From contig MU616920.1 in assembly GCA_025201705.1 (NCBI GenBank), positions 7,794 to 31,903 of the forward strand: a DNA stretch of 24,110 nucleotides, read 5' to 3'. The position numbers were made by a program, and so were the translations under genes. Of this stretch, positions 1-10,484 are shown one piece after another. Positions within the stretch are counted from its first letter, which is position 1; the number at the start of each line of letters is the position of its first letter. Below the pieces are notes generated by a model, which was given only the letters and a program-made list of their open reading frames with translations, searched no databases and had not been told where the DNA came from. Origin of the DNA: Dissophora ornata. Taxonomy: Eukaryota > Mortierellomycota > Mortierellomycetes > Mortierellales > Mortierellaceae.

Positions 1-2124
1 CCGATTTGGTTTCTATCAAGGTCGAGGAACAAGAATTGACCTTATCTAAGGATCAAGCATCTGAAGCGCCAGAAGAAATCGGTGAAGGCGTTGGAGACAA
101 TGATGTCAAGGTTAACGCCTCCAAAAGTCCTGTGAACGACGAAAAGGAAGAGACAAAAGCTGAATCGGCGGGGCAAGGAGACTCTTCCGATTTGGTTTCT
201 ATCAAGGTCGAGGAACAAGAATTGACCTTATCCAAGGACCAAGCATCTGAGGCGCCAGAAGAAATCGGTGAAGGCGTCGGTGACAATGACGCCAAGGTTA
301 ACGCCTCCAAAAGTCCCGTGGACGACGAAAAGGAAGAGACAAAGGCCGAATCGGTGGGGCAAGGAGGCTCTCCCGATTTGGTTTCTATCAAGGTCGAGCA
401 ACAAGAATTGACCTTACCTAAGGATCAAGCATCTGAAGCGCCAGAAGAAATCGGTGAAGGCGTCGGTGACAATGATGCCAAGGTTAACGCCTCCAAGGTT
501 AACGCCTCCAAGGTACCCCTTCTTACTCCGAGTCCTACTCCTAGTCGAAGCTCCAGTCCAGCGCCTAAGGTTGAACCAGAATCTGAAAGTCACATCAAGA
601 AGGAAGCTGAGGCTATCAAAAATGCGCAGGAAGAAACAAAAGAACTGACCGAAACCAAAAAAGCGAGCATTACAAGCAAGACCAATGCCAAGGGTGATAG
701 TGAGAAAGCCAAAGCGATATCCGAAAGACAGGCTGAGGATGAACCAATCAGGCAAGTCAAGAAAGTCGAAGATATCGAGGCTGTTGCCAAGGCTATTGTC
801 AAAGCTAAGATCCAGGCAGAAAGAAATGCCACGGTACCTAGCTTGGTATCCCCTGGGGATGTCGGGTATGGGGGAGGTCGAACTTGCCAGTTTCTTCTTC
901 GTGGGTCAGAATGCGGAATACCGAGTCCTCCTCATTTGCTGTTTCCTGCAACAAGCAAGTACTATTGCTGCCGTCATATTTCATTCAGCGACTATCCAGA
1001 CATTTATCCGCGGTTTCAATGCTTGTCGTTAACAAAACTGAAAAAGCGTTGCAGTATATCCCAGTACAAGGTCATTTGCATCAAGCAGGATGCCGCTGCA
1101 TTCCGCTGCTCACACCATGATGGCATTTGGGGAAAAGCATACTCTCCTCAGTATCCACATATACCCGGAGAATACAGGCACATGCGACCTTACCCAGCTC
1201 CAGTCAAGCAAACTGTGTCTAGCGACATTACTTTTGTGCTCCATGGGCGAACACACATTGTTTTTTCCAGTACTAAATTTGATGGTGAGGATTCTTAATT
1301 TCCTGAGTCTCTTTTGTACTTCCTTCGCTTACTATTGGATCCTCTATACGCCTTTCTGACATGCTGTTGGTACATTTGTCAATGATGTGTTAGAGTTGAC
1401 AGAGGGAATCAAAGACGCCCATTCTAAGACGCGTTTGCATACGATCATCACGGAATATTTCTCTACCCTCGCTCGTACTCCTATGGTGACAAGATACAAT
1501 TACAAATTCGAGGAGGAGGTCAAACGATATTTAGGGAAGGGCATGGTCTACTACCTACTTGTCAGACCTCTGACCCAAGATGGTCTCTTCATACATAGAG
1601 AGAAGGCTAAAGCTCTCAGTACGTGACGTGTCGTGCATATTTTAAACTGTGCCAATTTTCATTCGAAAATATCAACATTCATCCGTTTTGTCACATTTGG
1701 AAACTGAATAGACGACGGAGTTGTCATCAAGAGTGGATACACTACAAGGGGCCAAAAAAGACTTGATGAACACGAAGAACTATGCGGCATCAAACCATCT
1801 CCCTGTGAGAAATTCCCAAGAGCAGGCTCGGTTATCTTTGCCCATTTGTTGGAGAGGATCCTCCAGGACTTGTGGTTTGAAAAGCAGGTCGACATGCAGT
1901 GTGAAAACGTGGGCCGTTGCAATGACAAACATAGGGAAAGATATTGTCTCAGTAGAAAAGTGAATGAGAGCCTTGTTCTTGCGTTTAACAGGAATCTCGA
2001 TGAGCTCCGGCCGGTAGCAATGCAGTGGGTGAATGCCATCAAGAGCTTGGACCAGGTGCGAAATTTGCTGATCGACGAGCACAACAAAAGACGCAAGGGC
2101 TATTACCCCGATATTGAACTTTGA
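1..2124 (+). CDS. T5orf172/GIY-YIG-like domain protein with N-terminal tandem repeats (5' partial)
   Basis: The gene is already open at the left edge; codons run from base 3. A three-exon model, to 1284, 1394-1618 and 1712-2124, keeps phase at both introns and gives 639 visible residues. Order: nearly three 62-residue acidic repeats (3-510), a Lys/Glu/Ala-rich charged stretch (540-830), a Cys/His segment and a C-terminal domain. The Cys/His segment has Cys at 1020 and 1050, then CSHH at 1107-1118, resembling the small zinc-like motif I associate with fungal T5orf172 proteins. The C-terminal domain has YYLLVRPL, then VIKSGYTTRGQKRL with the expected Arg, then LLERILQDLW with the expected Glu, and a Cys/His-containing end. 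This pattern fits the T5orf172 (DUF1766) branch of the GIY-YIG fold, many members of which are putative nucleases. Whether it cuts DNA cannot be told. The stretch 834-1284 has no family support except the Cys/His motif; its inclusion rests on the frame staying open and on splice phase. The start lies outside the window. Confidence 0.6.
3..511 (+). repeat. 186-bp in-frame tandem repeat, about 2.7 copies
   Basis: Copies begin at 3, 189 and 375, each opening with codons for DLVSIKVE. The period is exactly 186 bases, which is 62 codons, so the frame is kept. The copies differ by only a few bases, suggesting recent duplication. The third copy is shortened and ends in a direct duplication of the 15-base unit gttaacgcctccaag at about 483-513. 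Earlier copies may lie left of the window. Confidence 0.92.
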
Positions 2125-2494
2125 GCGAGGTTAACCTTTTTGGGGTCTAAGGTTAATTGGTACAGGATATGACTTTGAGGAGTACGACGATGTCGTGTAG
2201 TCCACGGAGAGTAGAGATTGGGGAACTCGTCGAGGCGTGAGACTGATTATGTTTTCTAAGAACGGCGAAAGCAGGTGATTAGTCAGCTTTGAGATCCCTG
2301 GTTCGGTTGGAGACTTCTAAGCAGGGGTTCGCATTGGGGAACAAAAGAAATTGAGTAGCAATGGCAATACAGACTAGGAGCAAGATTAAATACCGGGCGC
2401 GACTAAGCCGTCTTCAAAAACCGAAGGTTGAACAAGATGTCGGATCTAATTTTTGACGTGACCGAATAATAACATGTAACGCACACTTTTTCTC
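2125..2494. other. Intergenic, nothing recognised
   Basis: There is no long open frame and no RNA gene that I can recognise. It contains the 3' flank of the GIY-YIG-like gene. Confidence 0.5.
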
Positions 2495-2618
2495 AGCCAA
2501 TTAACGCATCTCTCGCAGACAGTTGCACATCTAAGCCAATTTACATATCTCTCGCAGACCGTTGCACATTTTCTCTCGGTCAATTAACACGAATCCTTCG
2601 TAGACCCTCGCACAAGAT
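2495..2618. repeat. Degenerate short tandem repeat, about 39-44 bp unit
   Basis: Two close copies begin at about 2495 and 2534. Each has an agccaatt-like start, then atctctcgcagac, then gttgcacat. A weaker third copy begins near 2578 (caattaacac, then cgtagaccctcgcac). The block lies just beyond the 3' end of the transposon relic on the opposite strand, so it could be a subterminal repeat of that element. That link is inference. Confidence 0.7.
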
Positions 2619-2689
2619 TGCTTCGCCAATAAAATATTCGTCAACATAATAGCCGCGCATCAAGCCTGATTCTTGATTCTGATTCTACG

Positions 2690-3301
2690 TCAAGGGGTGT
2701 CAATTGATGTTCGACATAATGTATGATCCTCCTTAAGCTTCGCTTTGGTTCCAGGCTTAAGGGCATAGGGTGTCCTTCCAGGTAAACGCTTTTTTTCGTC
2801 GTCCTCGAATTGAGCGACTTTCCTCTGCGCCGTCGATCTTGGTGTGCCTACTTGGGAAGCAGCTTTAGTTATACTGAGGCAACAGTTGTTGACTAAACGG
2901 ATGAGTTCCTCGATTCTCTCGTCGCCGTGCTTCAAATAAGGGCCTTGTGGCCCTCGGCGACTAGTAGGAGTCCTGTCCGACAGCTCTGCAGAAGAACTAG
3001 CTTCCACTTCATCCTCTTCGGTCCAGCCACCGTCCCCTTCCTCTCCGGTGTCTCTTCATTCTCCACCACCCTCGCTCCCGCCGAAGTCCTGGCTGTCCAT
3101 GTCATCACCTCCTCCGATATTATGAAGAAATTGAGTCATAGTGATCAGGCCCTTGACCTCGGAGTTCTCGTCGAGATCCATGCTCTCCCAGACCGCTCCA
3201 CCTTGTCCATCTTCGTGAATGAAAGGATACGGTGTGTTCATAGTGTTGAAGAAAGAGTGATGCGAGTTCGGGGAATGATTGTAGCCCATGTTGCATACCA
3301 T
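2690..3301 (-). pseudogene. Relic of a transposon-type helix-turn-helix protein
   Basis: Reading the minus strand from ATG at 3301, the frame is open to a TGA at 3056-3058, then stays open in the same frame to 2690. The first part is Gly/Asp-rich. The second has an HTH-like segment (RIEELIRLVNNCCLSITKAA, then SQVGTPRSTAQRKVAQF) followed by a basic, proline-containing linker. This matches the N-terminal DNA-binding region of Tc1/mariner-like or related fungal transposases. Near 2713 a frameshift is likely: the next frame continues with YVEHQLTPLDVESES. No DDE catalytic domain follows. One in-frame stop, a likely frameshift and a missing catalytic half make this a dead fragment. The exact superfamily is uncertain. 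Confidence 0.5.
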
Positions 3302-3334
3302 GCATGCACTGGCTCATTTCATTTTCCAGCTCAA

Positions 3335-3455
3335 ATAAAATTTTCAATTGACCAGCCCATTGACCAGCATAATTTTTATTGAATCGGCCTTTCATTCGTA
3401 CACCAGTTCAAATATAAAAATTCGACCAGCCCAAAAAACTCGTACAGTACATTCC
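3335..3455. repeat. Short direct repeats around gaccagccca
   Basis: The core gaccagccca occurs at about 3351 and 3433, with a third partial copy (ttgaccagca) directly after the first. Both full copies are preceded by a similar AT-rich stretch (caaataaaattttc and caaatataaaaattc). The block flanks the 5' side of the transposon relic and may be part of its end. Confidence 0.55.
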
Positions 3456-4147
3456 TAATTCATTTTAAGCTTTAACGCGTATCGGAGTCAGCCGCACACA
3501 CCACAGAGTCATGTTCGGTTGATCAAGAATGATTAGTTTACCACTGGACTGGGGTTGTACCGAGTGCCCTACGACATTATATCCCGAGCAATATATTAAG
3601 CAATGGTGACATTAAAAGCCTGACGATGAGCATGTAAGAGTCTCAGAGTGGGCAGTGCATCTCTGAAAGTGCATTGCCCCAGAGTATCTGGTGGTGCGTC
3701 GGACACTTGAAGGATGGTAAATTGGCTTCATATTGCCGGTTTGGATATCTCCGTTTATCTCGACAAAGTAGGTTCTCGCATGCCAACTTTGAGCCATCTG
3801 CAATTATAAAGTTTGTCAACAACAACAACATCTTCCGAGGACTCAGTGCTGCCACAAACAATAGGATCTTTGTTGTTTCCTTTTTACTTGCTCCGAGGAA
3901 CAAAAATCACTTTCGGAGCCCAAGGAATCATTTTGACATGGTTTTCATGATAAACCCAGGGGTGCATGGTTTGGTTTGTTTTTCACATTTGTCTCTTTCC
4001 TTCTCTTCGTCTCGCCCCTCTTCCCCAGTCCATATCAGTTCGAAGATCATAAAGAGAGTGGCATCTCCCATAGAGATAATAGAGGGCGATCAATTCGATA
4101 CACCTGCACCTCCCTATCATCGCCCATAATTGACACAGGAAAAAAAA
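3456..4147. other. Intergenic and 5' flank of the channel gene
   Basis: No convincing coding region is seen on either strand. The last part, about 3975-4035, is pyrimidine-rich (tttgtctctttccttctct), a common feature of fungal core promoters and transcription start regions. The channel ATG at 4148 sits directly behind a run of eight or nine A, a favourable fungal start context. Confidence 0.45.
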
Positions 4148-7100
4148 ATGCCAGACATAAAGGAGATCGTTGATGGACAGGACAATGGCAGCAAGAGCGA
4201 AAGCAATCCAGGAGGAATCCTTAATCTTGCAGAGACAACACCATTCTCTACTGAGATTGAAAGTTCTGGGGGTCAGAGGGATGCTGCTGCTGCTTCTGAG
4301 AAAGTAGAGTATGAAAGCGCTAATGGAAAACAGGAAGCGGCTGCGGAAAGCGATAACAGTGGGAAAGTGGCAAGTGAAGACGATAGCCAAGAGAAAACAG
4401 GCGTCAATGAAGAAAACGAGGGAGAAGTGAAAGAAGAGGAAGACGGAGAACCAACGGAGGAGACCCTGGCATGGAGGGCCAAAGTACAAGGGATACAGTC
4501 TCCCAATGGTAAGTGTCAGGGTTCACTGCACAATGCAATCGTTTTGAACATCAAAGCAACTGCTCATTTCTTCATATGCGCCACGTGACTTCTTGTTTAG
4601 CGATCCGCCGATGGTATCTGCAAAAAACGAAAGGGTCGTGGATGGAAAACAAGCAAAGAGGGACACAAAAGTACGTGTGGTTCTAACCATATTATTCACT
4701 ATACAGTCAATTCTCATAACTGCCGCTTAAAAATACCTCTTGCGAGTGTTGGAATGGTCGCCGCCTTCTGACAGGATCTTTGCTCTTTTTTATTTTTTTT
4801 CCTGTTTTTTTTGTAGGCTCACTGCACCATGTGTACTCGACACCAGCAAGACGATGGTCTATCAGCTTCCAATGGATGTCATTGAAATCGGCTACTTCTA
4901 TGAAGTTGTAATGTGTGTCTCTTTTAAAAGAACAGACATCCACAACGTGAAAGAGATCAAATTTGACTTGAAGCTGGCTGACGACGATTTATCACTAAAT
5001 GGAGTAAGTTGTTCACGCAAGAAAAATGAATGCTGAAAAACTTCTTAACCATTGCGACATTAAGAACTTCTTCCACGAGATTAATCACGATACTTGTACT
5101 CGATATTATGAATGCATGAATTTTCAGTTCTGTTCATCGACAACGGTTGTTAAGAAGCAAGACCTTTACGCCTTTCGTAAGTTCTACCGGAAGTGAAAGT
5201 ACACACAAACCGCACCCATGAATGAAACCACTTTTATGAGTTCCTGACCATACTGCCGTCCGTGTGACTTATGCGTCCCTGTCTTACTCTTTCTAGCCCA
5301 AGAGGATTTCTCACTCTTGAGGCTCTATCGCTCCACTAAATATACCGAGTCGAAATGGCGTTTAGATCTGCGGATTGATTTCACTCATGAGGATGACTAT
5401 CGTGACACTTTATTCGAGATCCACTATATTGAATTACAGCATTGCCAGTTAGGAAAAATGGCTGGGAGCGATGGTAAGTGTCGTGTCAATTGATTATTTA
5501 AAGAATCTCTGTGCTCTTCAATAATGATCTGATCTGATATCCAATTGCTGTATACGCTTATAAAATTCACGCAGCCTTCACCATCTACGGCGAGGGCCGA
5601 CCTGATCAAATCGTCAGTGTCGGGTCAGATTCCATTTCAAAATGTCCTGTTGCAATCTGCGACTACGACACCTCAGACCAAGGGGACTACGCCACTACTC
5701 TTTACATCACCGAAGGTCTCGCGCATGTCGATCTCTGGGATCTGCGATCGCCCAAAAACAATGACGACGTTCCTTATGAACAGCAACAGGCAACTAAATC
5801 ACCCCAGATCATCAACAAACCATTCGCGAGTGCAAAGTTCAATGTCTCCAAAGACTTTGTGGAACAAGATGCCGCAGGACTTATTTCGACCTTTATCGAC
5901 ATATCCAGTTCCGGATCACAAGTCGCCTTTTCGATCACTTATGACGACGGCGGAAATGAAGGCATTCCATTTCGTGTTTATAAGGTCACACCTGCAGCTC
6001 CAGCCGACGGGGATCTCTCGCAGCCTTGGAAACTCCAACAAATCAAAACGATTTGTGATGGCAAAGATTTTAAAACAGCGTGTTTTTATCGACCGGATCC
6101 CAACAACAATAACGAGGACGACGAGCGGTTCTGGGGGATGGATGGGTTGACTTTCTCTGTCTATAGTACAAAGGGGACATGGAGTTTGCTCTACACGCTC
6201 GATATGCAGAACAAAACTGATGACCGTATTATGGGAACAGTTTATCGCAGTATTCAAGGACGGTATTTCGCCTGGAATGGGTCTAGAGGGGCGATATCAA
6301 TATGGGACTTTGAGACAGGGAAGTTGGTCTCTCATCACTACACCGGGGATGGTGGGGGTGTTGCCTACCCTTCCCTGTCCTTAGATGGCTCCAAGATCGC
6401 GCTTACAATTGGCAATAAGATTGAGATCCGTGACACGATAACCGGGATCAAGCTTGGCGTACTGAAGAAAGGACTCGGCGATAAAGACTATTTTGGTGTT
6501 TTGTTCGGCAAGGATTATTTCCTGATCTACAATGTGGAGGCGGCGACAGAGTCGTGGTTGACGAAATACAATATGCGAAGTGTTGTCCGAGTGCGCGACA
6601 TGGCAATTGTGAAGACGTTTTATATGCATGAGGACTATCGCTTTGAGTATCCACAATCAAGTCATGCCCCCACATTTTGTTTCGATAACGTAAGTATCGA
6701 TCCCGTCAAGTCGGCTCTTGTCACTGGACGAATCTCGAGTCTATTTCTAATGGCAATCCATCACTGCTCTCCATAATCAACTACAGGGTCCAATCCTCAA
6801 CATTCTCAAGCCTGGCCCCATCCTGGATCATGTGAATACGAAGGATGCATGTTCTGGATTTGACATTTGCGGAAAGAGAACCATCGAAACAAGAGTTGTA
6901 TATGTCAACTACAACTATGAACTCACCAACGCTGCTGGGTCTAAGTTTGTTCTCGCAGGCTATAACGAGTTCATTCTCGGCGAAGAGGTTCGAGTTATGC
7001 TTCTCTCCACGGTTAATCGAGGGGACGATGACTCTGAGACAGATATCAGAAGATTGGATATCCCCATTGGTCCAATCTATCTTGAACATTCTGTTTTTTT

Positions 7101-10100
7101 CATACCAGAGACATCCCAACTGGGAGTGGTTGCGAACGGTTCGCTGTCAACATGGATACTCTCTGCAAAACCTGGAGTCCCATTCTGCCGTCTAAGCTCC
7201 ACCTGGAAGTTCCAGGAAGCACGCGAGGGAACAATGTTCGGTGATTTCTGTCAAAGAGATGTAATTTCAGTAGAGTCTTGTCAACACGGCAAGAACTTCA
7301 AGATCAAGCTGGCACCACCGAAATGGTACAGACATCTAACTGAAATCACTGATGCTGCCAGCAAAGGGGAACAGGACACTCTTACGGTCCCCATCTCCCC
7401 TGAAGATACACTCTCAATCTCTTCTAAGGGTATGCATCCCAACAAAGAAGAGTACCGTCTGAATCAGGGTTTTGTCGAACTGGTTGATCTCTACAACAAA
7501 GGAAATGACAGTTGCAAGCAAGCTATCATCCGGTACCTGAAGGCTCATATCCGCCAAAGCCGCGAACGAAGCTCTGTCTCACCTCTCAAGAGTATCTGTG
7601 AAGCGTGGACTCAGGATCGCCGACCATTTATTGAATCGATCATTTCACAACTCTTGCCCATTGATCGTATTACCTGGGTTCCTGATATTTATGCCAACAA
7701 AGAAGACAACCCTCTATTCTCCATCCTCAAAGCTGCAGAGACAAACGCCTCAGCTCTCAGAGTCACGAGGATCATCATGGACTATTGTGTCAGTCATGCG
7801 ATCCGCTCCCGCAACCTCGCCTTTCTCTCCCCATTCTTTAAAGCTCTTCACGAATGCATGGAGATATTCTCGGCTGAAGTATTTGAGCGGCTCGGTCGGA
7901 TTGCCTATGTCCCGGTGATGCATCGATCCTATATTCTGAGCCACAGCACCATTGCACGCCCGCCGCAGTCCCGTCTCTGGTTCTGGAAATCTAGCGAAGA
8001 ACCACTTCACAAGATGAGTGATCCCACCCTTCAGCTGGATGTAACAGTGAAGAGCTCTGATCCGAACAACGACAAGTTCACGGGGCCGATCTTCGTTGCA
8101 TCGTTTGATGCCCTGTGGTACTATAAGGACGACAAGGCGTTGAAGGGACCCGAGTCAGGTCCGTTGGCAGGGGCTGCAACGGTTCATACAACTACATGGT
8201 GGAAGACGCTGCACCATATGATTCGGTTAAAGTGTCGGCTTCGGATCCATAACTATGTGGAGACGTATGACTTCACTATCGAGTTCTATGACAACCCAGC
8301 GATTGCAGCCTTGGTCGCATACAAATGGTAAGTTCGCGCGCGTCATTATTGTATGACGCAACATAAATAGGATTTCGTTCCAGTCATATTCATTTTGTGC
8401 TCTGTTCGCTGCTGTCACAGGAACACGATTGGGTTCTGGTACTGGTCCGTGCGCTTCTTCTTCCAGTTCTGCTTCTACACCTTGGTGGTCATTGCCTCAA
8501 TCATGCAGGTGTACTATCCGCAGCCGAGCCAACTCCTTGGCCTCTTTGTTGCTATCGTCGTCATGGCAGCTATCTTTATCTGGCTAGAATTGTTGCAGGC
8601 TGTCCGCAGTATAAACCGCTACACAAAGTAAGGAAACTGAGCATATATTGCAGAGCGCAAAGAAAACATTTTACTTTTGGTAATCTGACCGTGAATAACC
8701 CATCTTATATTTCTATGTTAGATCTGGATACAACTTTCTCGACATGCTTGCGTTCTCTCTGCCGATGGCGGCGAGCATCGACCAGATTGTTGTTATTAGC
8801 CAAGGTGACACGCATGGGAACACCCGCCTCTTGAGTTTCTCAGTCCTTGCTGTATTTCTACATATGGTATGCGCAGACTGAGGGAGAGAGGCAATGAGAG
8901 AGAAAATTGACTCGGTTGTTGTTATCTGAAATTAGTGAGCTGGAGTATTTGTCACACTCACCTTGTTTACAATGCAACAGTTGTTCGAGCTTAGGATCAA
9001 CAAGAGCGTTTGCAAATATGTGACAATCATTCAAGAAGCCGTGTATGAGATCCGCGTATTTTTCATCATTTTCGCGGGAGGCATCCTCGCCTTCGCCATT
9101 GCTACTCTTCACCTTCTCAAATCCTGTCCATATGAAGGATGTGATCCTCCGACATCAGCTTTTTCAAGCAACTTTATTGGAGCCCTATTCGATACATATT
9201 TCTTCATGGTAAGAAACATCAGGTTGTACCCGTCATGTTGTTTTGACGCGTTGATTAACCCTGTCAAATAGGGTTACAAAGGTTTGCACTTGAGAATAGT
9301 TACGAATACTCACTAATGTTTCATCGTCTCACTCTCTACTTGTCACCGCATAATATAGGGCGGAATATGGGATCCAGTCAGTGATAATTTCGCGAATAAT
9401 GAATTTGGATTTCAGCTGATGATGGCCCTTTTCTTCTTCTTTACCGTCATCCTGATGCTCAATGTGCTTATCGGTAAGATAGCGAGTAAATCACTGTCAT
9501 TGTCAAAGATTGAATATGATCGTTATCTAATGGCGTGGATTTTATTTACTCTGTACATTCTCCCTGCCCCATACGCCACATTCACTAGCCTTGATCAACG
9601 TTGCCTTTAACAAGGGTGATGACGGTTGGCGTCTCGTCTGGATTGAGTCACGACTGCGGTACATTGAATCAGCTGAGAACATGTCGTACCACATCCCTGG
9701 ATTCCGTCAAACCTACAACTACTTCCCCAGGGAGATCTACTTCTCGGCCACGGCGAAGCAGGTCCATGCGTATCGTAAAAAATATCACTCCAAAGATAGT
9801 GCCACCGAGGGTTTGGATGTGATGGAGGAGTGGCTGGCAGGGCCATCGGCGACGGACGATGATGAAGAAGACGATGATTATTTGTTTGAAGGTGAGGAGG
9901 TGGAAGAAGAAGTGGAGGATGAGGAAGTGAAGGAAGGCGGTGGCAAGACGGACGGTGACGCGGTCCCTAGCGATGACAAGGTGGATGGTCTCGAAATTAC
10001 CGAGCCTGAGTCCACGGCCAAGACCACAGACGGGGCAGCCGACCAGGTAGAGAATAGTGGTGGTGTCAGTGATAGCAATGCTCTAAACTCTGACGGAACG

Positions 10101-10484
10101 GCGACTTTGAGCAAGGCCGTTGAGCAGAATGACGCTGCGGAGGATGTTCCGAAAGACCCATCTCCGTTGCAGCAGCAGCCATCAAGCGAGGAACAAACAA
10201 CTATCCGTGAACTGAACTCTCAAGTTGGTGACCTCAAATCACAAGTGCTACTTCTTCAAACCCAGTTAAGCAATCAAGCCAAAACTCAACAAGAGCAGTT
10301 CACGATCCAGCAGGACCAGTTTGCAGCTCAGATGGACCAGTTTTCCGCTCAGAAAGACCAGTTTGCCGCACAGAAAGACCAGTTTGCAGCTCAGAAAGAT
10401 CAGTTTTCAATTCAGCAGGAGCAAGTCCAGAAACAGCTCGAGGAACTAAAGAGCCTCTTATTGATGCGTTCATCGACAGCCTAG
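4148..10484 (+). CDS. Six-TM TRP-like ion channel with propeller-like N-terminal region
   Basis: Twelve exons: 4148-4508, 4601-4670, 4817-5003, 5128-5176, 5297-5473, 5575-6689, 6787-8327, 8421-8627, 8722-8866, 8981-9208, 9359-9473 and 9589-10484. All eleven introns have GT...AG ends (92-150 bases) and phases agree, giving about 1696 residues. Residues 1-115 are acidic and disordered. About 280-1000 is beta-rich with WD40-like strands (GAISIWDFETGKLVSHHY, LSLDGSKIALTIGNKIEIRD). A helical linker precedes six hydrophobic segments at about 1168-1198, 1205-1228, 1239-1261, 1270-1290, 1308-1330 and 1381-1406. A re-entrant pore segment (ALFDTYFFMGGIWDP) lies between the fifth and sixth, and the sixth (LMLNVLIALINVAF) is typical of TRP-type channels. 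The tail holds a very acidic block (about 1485-1512) and a Gln-rich coiled coil (about 1600-1690). It is probably a cation channel; ion and membrane are not deducible. The frame of the 70-base second exon is the weakest part. Confidence 0.8.
10293..10439 (+). repeat. 21-bp in-frame heptad repeat (DQFAAQK)
   Basis: Six consecutive seven-residue units run from 10293 to 10418 (EQFTIQQ, DQFAAQM, DQFSAQK, DQFAAQK twice, DQFSIQQ), followed by a related EQVQKQL. The DNA unit is 21 bases and the copies are very similar. Seven-residue spacing of Phe, Ala and Gln is what a coiled coil needs. It sits at the end of the channel's cytosolic tail. Confidence 0.9.

Noticed and set aside
53..391. Long minus-strand open frame opposite the tandem repeats
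   Set aside because: It is the mirror of the repeat-coding frame; the plus frame continues through spliced exons into a recognisable domain.
820..1032. Second plus-strand frame (RYLAWYPLGMSGMGEVELAS) that looks membrane-like
   Set aside because: It ends without a matching splice site, whereas the other frame stays open, carries the Cys/His motif and fits the next exon's phase.
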